Source of the DNA: Sternotherus odoratus
Lineage: Eukaryota > Chordata > Testudines > Kinosternidae
DNA length: 64,000 nt
Reading direction: 5' to 3'
Assembly (NCBI GenBank): GCA_032164245.1
Contig: JAVMKO010000002.1
Span: forward strand, 94,563,340 to 94,627,339
In this document: positions 1 through 11,340 of the stretch, one piece after another
How positions within the stretch are numbered: position 1 is the stretch's first letter
Layout: the number at the start of each line of letters is the position of its first letter
Notes under the pieces: generated by a model
Told to the model about the DNA's origin: nothing
The model's input: the letters and a program-made list of their open reading frames with translations, nothing else
Databases searched by the model: none
Program-made: the position numbers and the translations under genes

Positions 1-425
1 ATTAACTTGCAAAAAATGGTTCAGTATAAGTAGAAAGACCAGGCTGGGGTAGAAATACTTTATTAAAAGAAAGGAGCATGCTTATAACCGTGCTAAAATG
101 GCTGCTCCAGGTGCACAGTAAGATTTCAATGTGCAACTCCCATCCCTTGGTATATAGCTACAAATAAAATAGAGGAAGTTATCCTCAAATTCAAAGCCAT
201 GGGGGAGTGGACGCTGCTGCATCAGTGTTGTAGGGAGCATGGAAGGTTGTGTTTGTGAATCTTCTACATTCAGCTACATAGTTCAAACATGCAGATGAGA
301 AACATTGTGAAATCAGTGTTAAGGAATTTCAAATAAGGAATTTAAAGATTAGTCAAAGTATCCAATCCCCGTTAGTTCTATACACAGTATATACAAAGCT
401 TGACTGCTCCGAAAACCCCCAAAAC
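1..425. other. DTNBP1 3' UTR or downstream flank
   Basis: This is non-coding AT-rich sequence beyond the first candidate poly(A) signal. It may be 3' UTR if the distal AATAAA at 59-64 is used. No ORF or repeat was recognised. Confidence 0.4.
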
Positions 426-431
426 TTTATT
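426..431 (-). promoter_or_regulatory. DTNBP1: Candidate DTNBP1 poly(A) signal AATAAA
   Basis: The minus strand reads AATAAA at 431-426, about 160 nt after the stop codon. A second AATAAA lies at 64-59, giving a possible longer 3' UTR. The plus-strand AATAAA motifs in this stretch are on the wrong strand. Which signal is used cannot be told from sequence alone. Confidence 0.5.
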
Positions 432-591
432 ATTAAAGTGTGTGGTTTAGGCAATTAAAAAATAATAATCCACAACTGGCAACAATAAAGACTAATAAAA
501 TGATCTGGCTTTCATGATTAATTCCTACACCATGGGTGAGCTCTTCGTTCATTCAAAAGTCAAACATTCTTTGAGGATATGGTGCTAGGAT

Positions 592-830
592 TCAAACAGT
601 CGGAGAGTCACTTTCATCACTGACATCTGAAGTACCTTTTCTTTCAGTATTTACAGCAGCAAGGGCAGTGTCCACTTGAACTTCCTCCTCATCAGACTGG
701 ATAACAGGAGACTCTCCTACTTCACTGGTATCCTGGCTGGCAGTTGATGATGAAGACAATTTTTGCCTTAATTCAGACTGGCTTGGAACCTGAAGGCTTA
801 TTTCATTCGGACAGGGTTTGGATTCAGGCC
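592..830 (-). CDS. DTNBP1: DTNBP1 (dysbindin) terminal coding exon (exon 10)
   Basis: This is the last coding exon of dysbindin, a subunit of the BLOC-1 complex that sorts cargo to lysosome-related organelles and synaptic vesicles. The minus strand reads GPES at the exon start, then a Ser-rich stretch and the acidic block VQSDEEEVQVDTALA, which matches the vertebrate dysbindin C-terminus as I know it. The reading ends at a TGA at 592-594. The splice acceptor is at 831-832 (CTATTTGAAG before GGCCTGAATC) with a T-rich tract upstream. The exon starts in phase 1 and completes the Gly codon begun in exon 9. The extreme tail (ending DESDSPTV) runs a few residues beyond the ...DSDS end I recall for the human protein. 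Identification is certain; the exon number assumes the human ten-exon layout. Confidence 0.97.
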
Positions 831-1343
831 CTTCAAATAGTAAAAAGAAAAAAATAATAATGAATCCATCTATTAAGCCATAGTCTGTGTGATATTGACT
901 GGGGCGGATTATGCTGTTCTTAATGTTAAAATGGATCACTATTCAGCAGCGTGGTTAAGGTCATCCTGGATGTACTAGCACAGAGCCATTAATGCAATGA
1001 CTGACAAGCCAACTGGTGATCCACAGCTGAGGCATTTTCCATATCCACTCTATGGGCTGCACTTCTCCATTTGTTTCCAGATGTAATTTAAGATGGAGAG
1101 TTTGGTCTGTAATTGAAATTGCAGATAATTGAGATAATTTAGATCAAGTAATGAAACTAAGCAAGAGTCACAGTTGGACTTTGTTCTGGCTGTTGGTGAT
1201 GACCCTTCAATTCTCCCAGCAATGGTTAGTGATTCTGGTATTTGCTTTGGTATTTGTGTGACCAAAGCAAATTAAGATGTCTGCATCTACTGCAAAGCAA
1301 TTTACTCTGTCTGTATTGCAATAGCAGAAAGAGGCCACAACCA

Positions 1344-1507
1344 AGGGTTTATCTACACTGGAACACTAATTCTGAATAGCTTTGAAATGAATTAAAAGTG
1401 GTCTTCATTTGGTTTGAATGTCAACACAGCAGTTTAATGCAGTTTAAATGCACAGCTCTAGTTCATTCAGATTAGCTTTTCTGAGTATTCCTGTGTAGAA
1501 CAGCCCT
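1344..1507. mobile_element. MITE with ~18-bp imperfect terminal inverted repeats
   Basis: The left end AGGGTTTATCTACACTGG and the right end CCTGTGTAGAACAGCCCT are inverted repeats with a few mismatches. The 164-bp interior has no coding capacity. The TCTACAC core resembles the termini of the element at 57207-57485. No clean target duplication is visible. Confidence 0.55.
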
Positions 1508-2114
1508 ACGATGAGAGAGCCTCCTTATACTAGAGACAGTCTCTGCCCCCAAAATGCTCATAAGACAAAGGATGAAAGAAAGTGGTATCTGCACATGGGG
1601 AATTAAGATTCCCCCAGGGTGTCAGAGAAAGTCTTTAAGATCTGGGTTTGTTTACCAGCTTTGCCACCCTCACGATAATGCTTTCACAATAAAGCTCTCC
1701 GTCCTTCCTACCACTTCCTACAGCGAGGGTTTTTTTTTTTTGTTTTTTTTTTAATTGACAATTTTTAAAATCTGCAGCAGAAGTAGAATTTCACCATTTA
1801 ATACTTCAATCTCCCCCAGGTAAGCCTTAGCTGTAGTTATCAGTAAGGGGGCCAAAGGACATGATTAGGCTCTCCAAATGTTCATGTACTAATGTATCTT
1901 GGTCCCAAGCAACACTCTAAAGGGAGGTGGGAGAGAGACAGGAGTAGTTAGTTCTTTGTCACAGGTCTGAGTCAGTCTCCATCATCATCAATGCTCTGTC
2001 TTTTAGGGGAATATTTTAGTATAACCCACCTAACAGTAACAGAAATGCAAACCCATGAGTTTGTATTATTTTTGGAACGATGTGGACTAGTACAGCAAAA
2101 CTAATCTTCTAAAG

Positions 2115-2370
2115 CAGAAGTTCTCATATTTCATGGTACCACAATCCACTTCTCACAACAAAAATTACTACATAAGCCTGAGCCTGCCACATTGTGTGGG
2201 GGGGCCAAAGTGGAAAACAAGGGCTACAGCCCTGGGCAAGGAGCCTGTAACCTGAGGCATGCTGCCCAGGGCTTCAGCTTTGACCATAAACCCCAGCAAC
2301 TCGAACACAAGCCCTGCTGATCCCATTAAAAGAGGGTCAGGACCCACAATCCACAGTTTGAGAACCGTTG
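2115..2370. mobile_element. Non-autonomous hAT-type element
   Basis: It is flanked by an 8-bp near-duplication, ttctaaag (2107-2114) and ctctaaag (2371-2378). It has short inverted termini (CAGAAGTTCTCA and TGAGAACCGTTG). It belongs to the same family as 7203-7457: both share a 'cctgagcctgcc' block, a 'caggcttcag'-like block and a 'ccacagtttgagaac' end. There is no transposase. Confidence 0.75.
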
Positions 2371-2959
2371 CTCTAAAGCTATACACAAATGCACTTTCCT
2401 CCTGTGCAAAGCCAAATTTCCTGTAGCTTTAACAAGTCAGGGAGCAAGGACAAAAAAAGGGAATAAAAACATGTTAAGCAAGACAATCATCCAGTTAGTA
2501 CATGTGTATTTTGTATTAGAAGAGGGAAAAATTCAGTATCCAACTAGTTAGAATGCCTGTTGCTGAAAGATTAAGTAATAACTCGATCTAATACAAGAGC
2601 AAACAAATACACCACAACCTACCTGTAAAATTCCATACGGACAGACCATTCTACAAAGAAGGAAGAAATTCTAGGGGATGGGAGAATGGGAACTTGGGGT
2701 TAAAATGGTGCATTTTGCTCACCCCACCAAAACTAGAAAGTGTCTTTGCACACAGTGCTCTAACTCAGTCTGCACTAAACTGCTCTAAGGTTGATTCTTG
2801 CTGTCTCAGCTAGTCTCACAGAATTAAGTTAACACAACCAAAGAATAAGAAAACTCATATTACAGTAGCACTAGGAGGCTGCAACAGAGAAGTGGAGTCT
2901 ATTTTGCTAGGCACTAGGGCAGGGATTGTGTATCTATAAAAAGCTTGCACTCCAGACAA

Positions 2960-3090
2960 AGGGTGGGAAAGGAAATGGTGGTACAAAGAGGGGAAGTGAC
3001 TTATCACACAGCAGGTGAATGGCAAAGTCAAGAACAGAACCCAGATCACCACAGTCCCAGGCCAATATCCTATCCCTTAGAGGAGACACT
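2960..3090 (+). repeat. MIR SINE fragment
   Basis: The segment gggaagtgacttatcacaca, followed by gcaggtgaatggcaaagtca and gaacccagatcacc, follows the MIR 3' half (the 'aagtaacttgcccaaggtcacacagc...gaacccagg' pattern known across amniotes). It is diverged, with no intact 5' tRNA-like head visible. Confidence 0.65.
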
Positions 3091-3950
3091 GCCTCTTCAT
3101 GCAATGCAATTTTGCTTATTTGTTCGAGCACAAGCTGACTTAGGAAGCTTGTAACTGAATATATAAAAAAGCTGGAAAAATTTGCATGCAGGATGCACTA
3201 AGTTCTGGAACTCATGTGAGCAAACACTTTAGTTTGAAGAGAGCATGTAGTCCATTCAGCTAGCTTTAGCATTTTTATGTGCTTATCAGTAACACAAAGA
3301 ACCGTAGCATCCTATAAGGCATTAGCTTAAGCCTAAGGCTTTGAGGCCTATGAACTCTGGTACAGGTGAGGGGCCAAAGGGTCAGCTTGAGTTTTGGGGA
3401 ATTGGGCATAGTATGCGTAAGGGAGAGATTCTGTACAAAACGATACCAGGTAACTGCAGAAACAATGAACTTGGCTATTTTATGATAGATACCTTGGCAG
3501 ATGCTTAACCATAAACTTGCCTTGGTAACAAATTGATATATACGGTAATCAGCTAAAATCATTAATATAGTAACTAACCTATAGGATAAGGACACCATAA
3601 TGTTTTTAGGGTGAAGAAGTTAAATATGAATAAGGAAGATGAACATTGGTATGAATATTTATGGACAGACCTTAATCCCTCGAATAGGCCAGACCACGCT
3701 GTAAGGCAGAATCTGGACCATTGGACTCATGTGCCATGCCAGGCACAGAGGAGGACCACCAAATCCCCAAGAAAGGGGGTGAATATATGGGAGGAATGGT
3801 ACAAGATATTACTTTAACTCTATTTTTGCTACCTTTTTATGTGGTTTGGAGCATGCATCTCTTTCCTCATTATGTTAAAATAAGGGATTAAAGCTTTGCT
3901 TTGCCATCTACGCGAGTGTCATCATTGTTCACACCGGGATTCCCAACCAG
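3091..3950 (+). other. Unassigned stretch, possibly an old solo LTR
   Basis: There is no gene. The right part (about 3820-3945) reads like an LTR R/U5 segment: a pyrimidine-rich lead, 'aataaggg' as a weak poly(A)-like signal, then 'acgcgagtgtcatcattgtt'. It ends just before the TA-flanked MITE at 3954. No TG...CA boundary or target duplication could be fixed, so this is only a suggestion. Confidence 0.2.
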
Positions 3951-3953
3951 GTA

Positions 3954-4090
3954 CCCTGTTTCCCCGAAAGTAAGACATCCCCCGAAAATAAGACGTACTT
4001 CCAGTTTTGCCTCTCGCTGTAATATAATGTAATGTAATTTTGGGAGCAAAAATTAATATAAGACACTGTCTTATTTTCGGGGAAACACGG
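3954..4090. mobile_element. 137-bp MITE with TA target duplication
   Basis: The termini CCCTGTTTCCCCGAAA and TTCGGGGAAACACGG are inverted repeats, extended inward by 'ataagaca' and 'tgtcttat'. TA dinucleotides flank both sides (3952-3953 and 4091-4092), as in Tc1/mariner-like elements. It has no coding capacity. Confidence 0.75.
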
Positions 4091-4299
4091 TATTTAATTT
4101 GATAACCCTGATTCTGGGACTAGAGTTCTACCGCCCACAACTCTTTAATTGGAAACCAATAATAGACTCAGTAACCTCGAAAGACAAATATATGAGTGCA
4201 ACTGTAGAACGAGGTAGTTTGGGATGGGGGGGGGGGGCTGGGCTCAGCAGCCCTAAGGGTTCTTTTGATTCTGGTTTGTCTGATGCTGGGTGGCTGTTT

Positions 4300-4625
4300 C
4301 TTGCTCTTATCCTCAGAATCTAATTGATCCCTCTATGTGGGAGTCAAGAAGGAATTTCCCACCTTCCAGAGATACAGAATGCATTAGTGGATCAACTCAG
4401 CAGATCCTTCTCATGGTCCATTTGCCTGGATATTGTGAGGGGCATTTTCCAGGGGTGGGGATCTCCCCAGATAGATCTATACGCAACAAAGTACAATAGG
4501 AAGTGTCCACAATTCTGCTCTTTTCAGTGTCACCATCTGGCCTTATTCGTAAATGCGTTCCTTCTCCTCTGGAAGGACCATCTTTTCTATGCATTTCCAC
4601 CCATTTTGCTAGCACACAAGGTCCT
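4300..4625 (+). pseudogene. DIRS-type RNase H C-terminal fragment
   Basis: The plus strand encodes a decayed piece resembling the region after RNase H in the DIRS copies of this window: DQLSRSF, then GWGSPQIDLYATKYNRKC, then LFYAFPPILLAHKVL. Copy A has the counterparts DTLSRSF, WGFPLVDLFATKANRKC and LLYAFPPFPLVHKVL. It belongs to a different DIRS family or a much older copy and lies in the opposite orientation. It is joined directly, and in frame, to the R2-like RT that follows. Confidence 0.7.
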
Positions 4626-6190
4626 GTACGGCAACAGGGTGAATATCCTGGCCTATGCAGATCTGGTCCTCATTTCAGTCAACTCACAGAGTCTCCAACA
4701 AATTCTTGATGTCACCAGTCAGGTTGCCAATTGAATGGAGCTCCACTTCAATGTTAGAAAATATGCATCCCTGCATACTGACAGCAGTAAAAGGGACTTA
4801 GTCCAGGCAATGCCGTTCCAGATCCAGGGAGAACTCGTTATCTTTCTGGAGCATGGGCAAGCATGCTAACACCTCGGCACTCCCACAAGTTTCCACATTC
4901 AGCAGACACCCGAGGATACAATTGCCGAGATCCTACAAGACGTGACCAAGATAGACTGTTCCTGACTGGCACCATGGAGGCAGATCAATGCCTTGAACAC
5001 CTTCCTAATCCTCTGTATTTCATTTGTCCTGAAGGGATCTGCTTTGGCAAAGGCACCTCTTAACAAGGCGGACAACACCATCAGGCAGCTAGTGAAGAAG
5101 TGGATGTTTCTTCCCCAAAGCACCAGCAACGAATTGGTGTACATTTCACACAGGCAGGGTGGTGCTGACATCCTTCGAATGGGTGATCTGTGCAACACTG
5201 CAGTGATCACTCACGCCTTCTGATGTGCCTGGACACCATGGTGAGGAACATCACTGAGAGCACTCTGCATGATGTCATCAGGAAGCGAATCATCAGGTCC
5301 CTCTCCAATTGAGATGTTGTCACGTACCTGAGTGGCTCCCTGGAAGGCAAATTTGGAAGAGACGGGAGACTTTGCTTCGCTTTGGACTCATCCCTGCAAT
5401 GTTATGCAATGACTGGAGAAATGTATTGGCTGCCACTGGACGTGGTGTGAGGAACGCCAGGAGTCCTGGTGCCACAGGTGAAAAATGCAGAGCGCACAAT
5501 CATCACTCAGAGCTAGAATCATGCTGGAGAGGATGCCGAAGGATGCCATCCCCTGGCAGTATGTGGAAAACCTGAAACAGTACCAACTGGAGGTTCATCT
5601 ACAGGGCCCGGTTCGACTGTGTCCCGCTGAACTGAGCCATCTTCCATGGGAATCAGGACAAGCAATACAGGAAGTGTGGCTATGCCAATGAGATGCTATC
5701 CCACGTCTTGTGTAGCTGCAAGCCCCATTCCAGAACCCAGCAGCTGTGCCACAATGCCATCCAAGATCTCGTTAGAGCCATCCTGTCATCTGTAGGGAAG
5801 ATGGTTGTGATCCTGCCATCCCCGGAACAGACAGACAGAGCCATCTGCAACCGAACATTGCCATCACCAACAAGCACTAGAAGAAGATAGTCATGGTGGG
5901 TGTCATAGTTCCCTTTGAAAACAGGGCCCCAGCCTTCCACGATGCCTGATCTCAAAAGCTGGGACACCTTGAGAGCTAAGGATAATAAGGTTTAAACTCA
6001 CATTTTGATCATTGGAGCCCTGGGCCCATGGGAACCCGGTAATAAGCGAGTGTTGCAAGAATGCAGAATTGGTCAGCACTATGCTCGCCTGATGCGGCAA
6101 CTCATGGTGTCAGACGCCATCAGGTGGTCGAGGGACATCGATCTAGAACACATCACCAGACATCAACAATACCAAGAAAGATGAGCTCAA
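4626..6190 (+). pseudogene. R2-like LINE: RT C-terminal part, zinc knuckle and endonuclease, decayed
   Basis: Translation of the plus strand in shifting frames gives an RT motif C remnant (NILAYADLVLIS, with one Asp of the usual ADD missing), then NTFLILCISFVLKGSALAK, KWMFLPQSTSNELVYISHRQ and GGADILRMGDLC. Further on comes KCGYANEMLSHVLCSCKPHS, the zinc knuckle of R2-clade LINEs, followed by an endonuclease region with MVGVIVPFEN. From family knowledge the knuckle is CCHC and the endonuclease carries an Asp before the V-x-VPFEN segment. Here the first Cys reads as Tyr and that Asp reads as Gly. Several stops and frameshifts are present. It is a 5'-truncated, dead copy. It lies in an intron, whereas classic R2 elements insert into 28S rDNA. 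Confidence 0.8.
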
Positions 6191-7194
6191 GTGTCATTGA
6201 GAAACAAAGTTGGGAAAGTTACTGACATACTTGGCTGATGGATTGTATTTCTAAAGGTTAACCTACCCTAAATTCTCAAACACTGAGGGGCAATCTTCAT
6301 TGATTGCTATATTTGAATTCCACAAGCTATTCTTAGTCTAACCTTTATGAGTGAGGTACCCATTAACTGGATGCTACTACTTTAACTGTATCACTGAATT
6401 TAGTAACTTTAATTTGGGATACTGCAGATTATGTACTATATGTATTTTATGACTTTCAAACCAACCTTTTAACTTTTGAATAATTTAAGCACTATATCCA
6501 GATGTACAGGTACTGTTTCCTTAATCTGTGTATTATATAATTTAAATGTTAGCTTTAACATTTTTTTAAAAATCTGTAAGTAGTCTGTTCCAATTCCAAC
6601 TAGGTGGCACTATAAAACACAATCCTACGAATTAAGTTTCAGCAATAAGAATTTAGACACTTCATGCTAACAAAAGGAAGTAACACTGTTACAGGGGTAA
6701 GTGTTTTTTTCATATCCAGGGCGCACAACTAATCTTGACAGGAGAATTAATGCCAGGGAATACCTCCCCCCCCCTACCCCCCCCCCCCCCCCCCCGCAAA
6801 CGTTTGTGACAAACTTACCCTAAGGTAGAAGATGGTTTCAGACAATCTTTTACTTTCACTATCAATACATTAAGTAAAACACTTTCTTTCCTCTGACGAT
6901 GCAGGTTGAATATTAGGTTTAAGGACAGTTATTCTTGACACCACTTTTCCTAAGAAATTCTGGCTTTACGATTTTTTTTTAGAAAGGCATTTTGGTGAGA
7001 ACAAAGATTTTTCACTTTGTACAATAAAATTTTAATGTACAGCAATTGCTTGGGGTGACCAGGTATCTCAAATCTACTGCAACCAGTATCTAGACTGCTC
7101 AGGCATGCTACAATACATCTCCATATATCAAAGTATGTTAAATCACTGTCTGAATATATTTAAAAAATTCACAAAGGATATAAAATAATGTAAT
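6190..7194. other. No gene recognised; C-rich run
   Basis: AT-rich intronic sequence. The only notable structure is a nearly pure C run at 6763-6795. No repeat family was recognised. Confidence 0.5.
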
Positions 7195-7202
7195 TGCTTT
7201 AA

Positions 7203-7457
7203 CAGGGATTCTCAAGCTTCATTGCACCACGGGCTCCTTCTGACAACAAAAAGTACTACATGGGGTTGGGGTGGGGGGAGAAATGAAGCCTGAGCCTGCC
7301 TGAGCCCCACCAATCCAGGGCAGTGGGGCTCAGGCTTCAGCCCCAGCCCTGGGTGGTGGGGCTCAGGCTTCAGTTTTGGCCCCGAGCCCCAGCAAGTCTA
7401 ACATCAGCCCTAGTGACCCTATTAAAACAGGGTCACAATCCACAGTTTGAGAACTGC
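7203..7457. mobile_element. Non-autonomous hAT-type element
   Basis: It is flanked by tgctttaa (7195-7202) and tgctttag (7458-7465), a 7/8 target duplication. It begins CAGGGATTCTCAAGC and ends GTTTGAGAACTGC. The interior holds repeated 'ggggctcaggcttcag' blocks. It is in the same family as 2115-2370. Confidence 0.75.
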
Positions 7458-8335
7458 TGCTTTAGAATACCAAGTCACTACTGAAAGGAAAAAGAAACTG
7501 AGTGAGTTTTTATTTAAAGGGAGGAATGGAAGCATTCCTCAGTAGCTTTTAGAGAAAAAAAGTTTACAGCACTATCTATAACATGGCTCTCATCAACATG
7601 GATCAAAGAAATATATTTTATAAGCTACTTACTCTCTCCATAAATAAACCCAGAGTACAAGTTGAACAGAGTACCAGGTCATATAAAGTAATTCTGAATG
7701 TCTCAGCCCTACTGTAAGTTATTTCTTCAATTAATAAAGTAACAGACCCAAATACACCAGAATAGAGAAACTCCAGAAAGGAAATCATTTCATGTTGAGT
7801 TCCAGCCCAAACATCTCCCTGTGAGTTTCGACATACAGAGACATCTTTGAGCAGCTTTTGTGATGAAAGTGGTCATGGCTTGCTTCAAAATGACAAATTC
7901 AAGACTAATTATGGGGAAAGTATTCCACTTAAAATAAAACGCTTAACTACCACAAAGAAATTAAAGCTGTTAAAAGCGGTTATTGTTGAAGTTCAGTGAT
8001 ATAATTAAAATGCCAATTGACAACTTTATTATATACATATAGCCAAAGATCCTGTAAAGTAGATTCTTTTCCCATCCTAAAAAACAAAAATGTACAAGCC
8101 ACCTAATCCCAAGACACACAGAGGAATATCTAGGGCCAGAGGAAAAAAAGAGGTCTCAGGGAAAATCAAGCTGCTTTGCAGTAAGCTCTTATGCATCATG
8201 ACCGAGGTTCTGTAGGAAATACTAACTTTTAGAGAACAGATCCAGTATGAAACACTATACATTCTAGATTAGAGTCCTCGTGACTTATTAGTGCAAGCAC
8301 AACTAGATAATTTACAAGGCATGCTCTTTTCGTAC

Positions 8336-8479
8336 CCAACATGGGCGATAGTATGCTATCGTCCTCTCCTCCTGAGTTCAAGAAGACATCTAGTGCTTCT
8401 TGGTCGGACATGTCCATCAGGTCCATCTGTTCCAGCATGTCCACATTCACCTCCATGGAAGACATACTTCCTATTGGCT
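8336..8479 (-). CDS. DTNBP1: DTNBP1 (dysbindin) internal exon 9
   Basis: This 144-nt internal exon encodes [18 protein letters not shown], then [20 protein letters not shown] and SILSPMLG, the highly conserved acidic C-terminal segment of dysbindin. The acceptor is TTGCTGCAG ending at 8480. The donor is TTGG followed by GTACGA at 8335. Both ends are phase 1, so skipping the exon would keep the frame. The last base pairs with GG of exon 10 to give the Gly of LGPES. The family is unambiguous, and the residues differ only slightly from mammalian dysbindin (MDMSD here, MDISD in human, from memory). Confidence 0.97.
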
Positions 8480-10717
8480 CTGCAGCAACAAACAATATGA
8501 GTGAATTGACAATGCAAGCAAAGACCATCAGCTTTGTAATGTTATTACAAAGGCTTTCACAATTGCCACATTAATAATCAAGGATGCAGTACAGTAAACA
8601 GCTATTCTCAAAATACAAATATTACATACATTGGCAAACAAGGAAACTTGATTACTGATAGGAAACAGCTTTGGTAATTTCTTAGAGACAAAACAAGGTA
8701 TGATCTTGATAATACAAGTTACCATATTTATAGCTTTTTGATATGAATTATAAATAGCTTCTCAGAGTCAGTCTCAGAACCTACAAAAGCAGGAAAGACG
8801 ACTGTTTCTTGCTCTCGTCGTTTTAGAACAGGCAGCTGTCATTATCTTTGCAAAAAGGTATTTTATTAGTACTAATATTTGTATTACTAGCACCCAGAAG
8901 CTTGTGGGGGTGGGGGTGGGGGTGGAGGATGGATCAGCATTCATATCACACTGCCCCTCAGACTCTCCTATCACACTTTCCCCAAATTGGGGAAGCTAAT
9001 GATCCAACCAATGGACCAAATTCCATGATGAATCCTGGTCACGTGCCATCTGAGGCATGTTGCACATCTGCTAAGAAGAAAAAGACTATGACTATGACTC
9101 AGAAGCTACAATGAGGATCAGCGCCCTGTCATGTGAATGCTATTGGAATGCCTATGAAGAGAGAGACCTGCCCAAAGGTGCTTATTAGTCCAACCCTTTT
9201 CTCCTTCCTGTGTCACAACCCTATTCCTCACCTGCACGTTTAACAAAACACTCAAGAAAAAGTACAAGACTGGACAATATACAAGTATCAACACACAGGA
9301 GTTGTGAAAATGCAAGGAAGAGCTGTAATTCTCAAAAGGCAGGTGTGATCAGTGGTAGCAGATAGTAATGCAGAGCCTAGACCAGGGTTGGCCATACTTA
9401 CTGATCCTCCAACCTGCATATGACAATCTTCAGGAGCTCAAGAGCTGGGGCTCACTTGCCGGGGCTCGGAGCTTCAGCCCTGTAAGGGGTGTCAGCCCGA
9501 CGGGAGGTGTCTGCCCAGGCTTGGGGGACTCAGACTCACTCCTACTGAAGCTCTGAATCCCACAGGTTTGCCCCCCAGATTTTTGCCGGGGTTTGCTGAC
9601 CCTGCTCAGTCACATGGTGCTGCTGGGCCCACTCCCTGCACAGCAGCTGCTGGAGCCAGCAAGCTGAGAACTGCAGACAGAGCCAATCCTTTTGCTGCTG
9701 CTGCCTCTCCCCACGGAGCTAAAGCCACAGCCCTCCCTGCAGCTCCCACCGCACGTGGCATTAACACCTGGGAATTGCGGGGAGGGGCATGACTCAAGCT
9801 GTTGGGGGAGGGCTTTAAATTGTAACCCCTCCCCCCACTGTCAGGAAGAACCAATCATTTGTGGCAGAAATCCCTAGCCTCTTCCCCCCTTTCCCCCCGC
9901 CAGAAGCTTCAAGTTCCTCCCATCCAGTCTGGTAGGCAGAGATGGGGGGGAGGGGGGGGTCCCCACACTAACTGTAAAAGAGCCACATCTGGCTCACGAG
10001 TTGTTTGGCCACCCTGGTCTAGACAAATGTCCAATGCATTGTCCCACATGGAGACTTCACTCCATTGAAGACAAGACAAATTTCTGATTAGTATCAGTTT
10101 AATGCCAACAGTTAATAATGGCACCAAATACTTGAAGAAATATCTTTCCTTTAACCTAATAAATAAATTTTAAAATGTACAAGTACTTTCAGCTGCCCCC
10201 CCCAAAAAAAAGTTTGTGTTTTGACTCTGCCACAATTACAGTACATCAAAGATCATTTTATAGTTTTCATATGAACTCTTCTTTAGCATTTATTTTGCAG
10301 TAAAACTCCAACTATATAACAGGTAAGCCAAAGAAATACCTTAAGTATGCACATTACGAAAAATCTCAAACTATGCTGATGGCAGTGTGTGAATAGAGAT
10401 GCAACCTACTCCCTTCCTTTAATTACTTTATTTTCCAAGTACAGCATATATCCCAGTCTTTCATACTTGCAGCATAGTAAAATACTGTACTTAGCAATAA
10501 TTCTGTTCTTCCTTGACTAGCACTGGTACTGCATTATAAAACAAAGATATACCAATTTCTCTCCGATAACACAATACATTGCCGTATTTACTTACTGTGC
10601 ACTTTACTAATAAAAGTGTCAAAATAAAACCACGTGCAAAAGGAAATCAAAACAATCCTCTCACTAGCCTTCTAGTTGTGGATGTATGGATTAAGTGGGG
10701 GATATTTCAAAACTTGC
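8480..10717 (-). other. DTNBP1: DTNBP1 intron 8, GC-AG type
   Basis: The donor read on the minus strand is GAG followed by GCAAGT (10717-10712) and the acceptor is TTGCTGCAG (8488-8480). GC donors are usually backed by an otherwise perfect consensus, and here AG|GCAAGT matches except for the C. The intron holds a hAT element at 9383-10016 and a short GGGGGT-rich run at about 8904-8926. The rest looks like unremarkable AT-rich DNA. Confidence 0.9.
9383..10016. mobile_element. Non-autonomous hAT-type element, 634 bp
   Basis: The termini CAGGGTTGGCCATAC and GTTTGGCCACCCTG form the inverted repeats typical of hAT elements. The flanks gcctagac (9375-9382) and gtctagac (10017-10024) are a 7/8 match 8-bp target duplication. 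The interior is GC-rich and non-coding. Confidence 0.85.
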
Positions 10718-10873
10718 CTCGTCTCTCTGCTATCTGCAGGTATCCTGTAGAAAGGTATTGCTCCATGTCCTGCTGGAAGGCTTCTTCAAAGAATTTCTGA
10801 CGCTCCTTTAGCTTCATCTGCTGGGTATGCTCCATATCCAAAACCTTCTGGGCACGCTCAGCATCTAGCTCAG
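10718..10873 (-). CDS. DTNBP1: DTNBP1 (dysbindin) internal exon 8
   Basis: This 156-nt exon encodes [34 protein letters not shown] and [17 protein letters not shown], the end of the dysbindin coiled coil and the start of its conserved dysbindin domain. The acceptor is TCCTCAG just above 10873. The exon starts with CT, which needs one base (G) from exon 7 to make Ala. The 3' end is ...AGACGAG followed by GCAAGT, so the donor is GC rather than GT. Joining to exon 9 restores Glu-Pro-Ile in frame, which fixes this boundary. I searched for exon 7 (ending in a KELETFK-like sequence) on the minus strand to the right and did not find it. Confidence 0.97.
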
Positions 10874-11340
10874 CTGAGGACCGACAATTAAAAAAATTAC
10901 ACCATTAAAAATGTAGTAACACCTGTAAGTTTGCTTTTAACATGACTTATCAGAATCACACCAACAAATTATGTAAGTATATCGTCTCAATCATACATAC
11001 TCATATTTACTATAGTGTGAATGCACAAAAAGAGACCTCCTCCCCTTGAAACATTGTCTCACTTTCTAGCCTATTTGTAAAGAAAAATACACCTCTCATT
11101 CAACCCAACAGTTCAAATTATATACACCTCATCTGAGACACAACTGATCACTCATCACAGACACTGAATTCTAAGACCCAGGGATAAACTAAGATTGGAT
11201 TACACAGGCCTGAATCTTTATGTACAGTAATGTATAAGGCAATAATGGTAAGATGTTATAGCATCATTTCTGCACTGAGTATTGGAGATAGTCTACTTTC
11301 AAAATCATACATCATCACTCCCATAAGACAAATATGTATA

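Larger units (their letters stand above)
831..8335 (-). other. DTNBP1: DTNBP1 intron 9
   Basis: This GT-AG intron lies between exon 9 and exon 10. It contains the MITE at 1344-1507, hAT elements at 2115-2370 and 7203-7457, an MIR at about 2960-3090, a small TA-flanked MITE at 3954-4090 and the DIRS/R2 fragment pair at 4300-6190. A C-rich run lies at 6763-6795. I see no gene in 1508-2106, 2379-2960, 6190-7194 or 7466-8335. Confidence 0.9.

Noticed and set aside
1554..1754. Plus-strand frame ending in a Phe run
   Set aside because: The C-terminus is a translated T homopolymer; no coding evidence.
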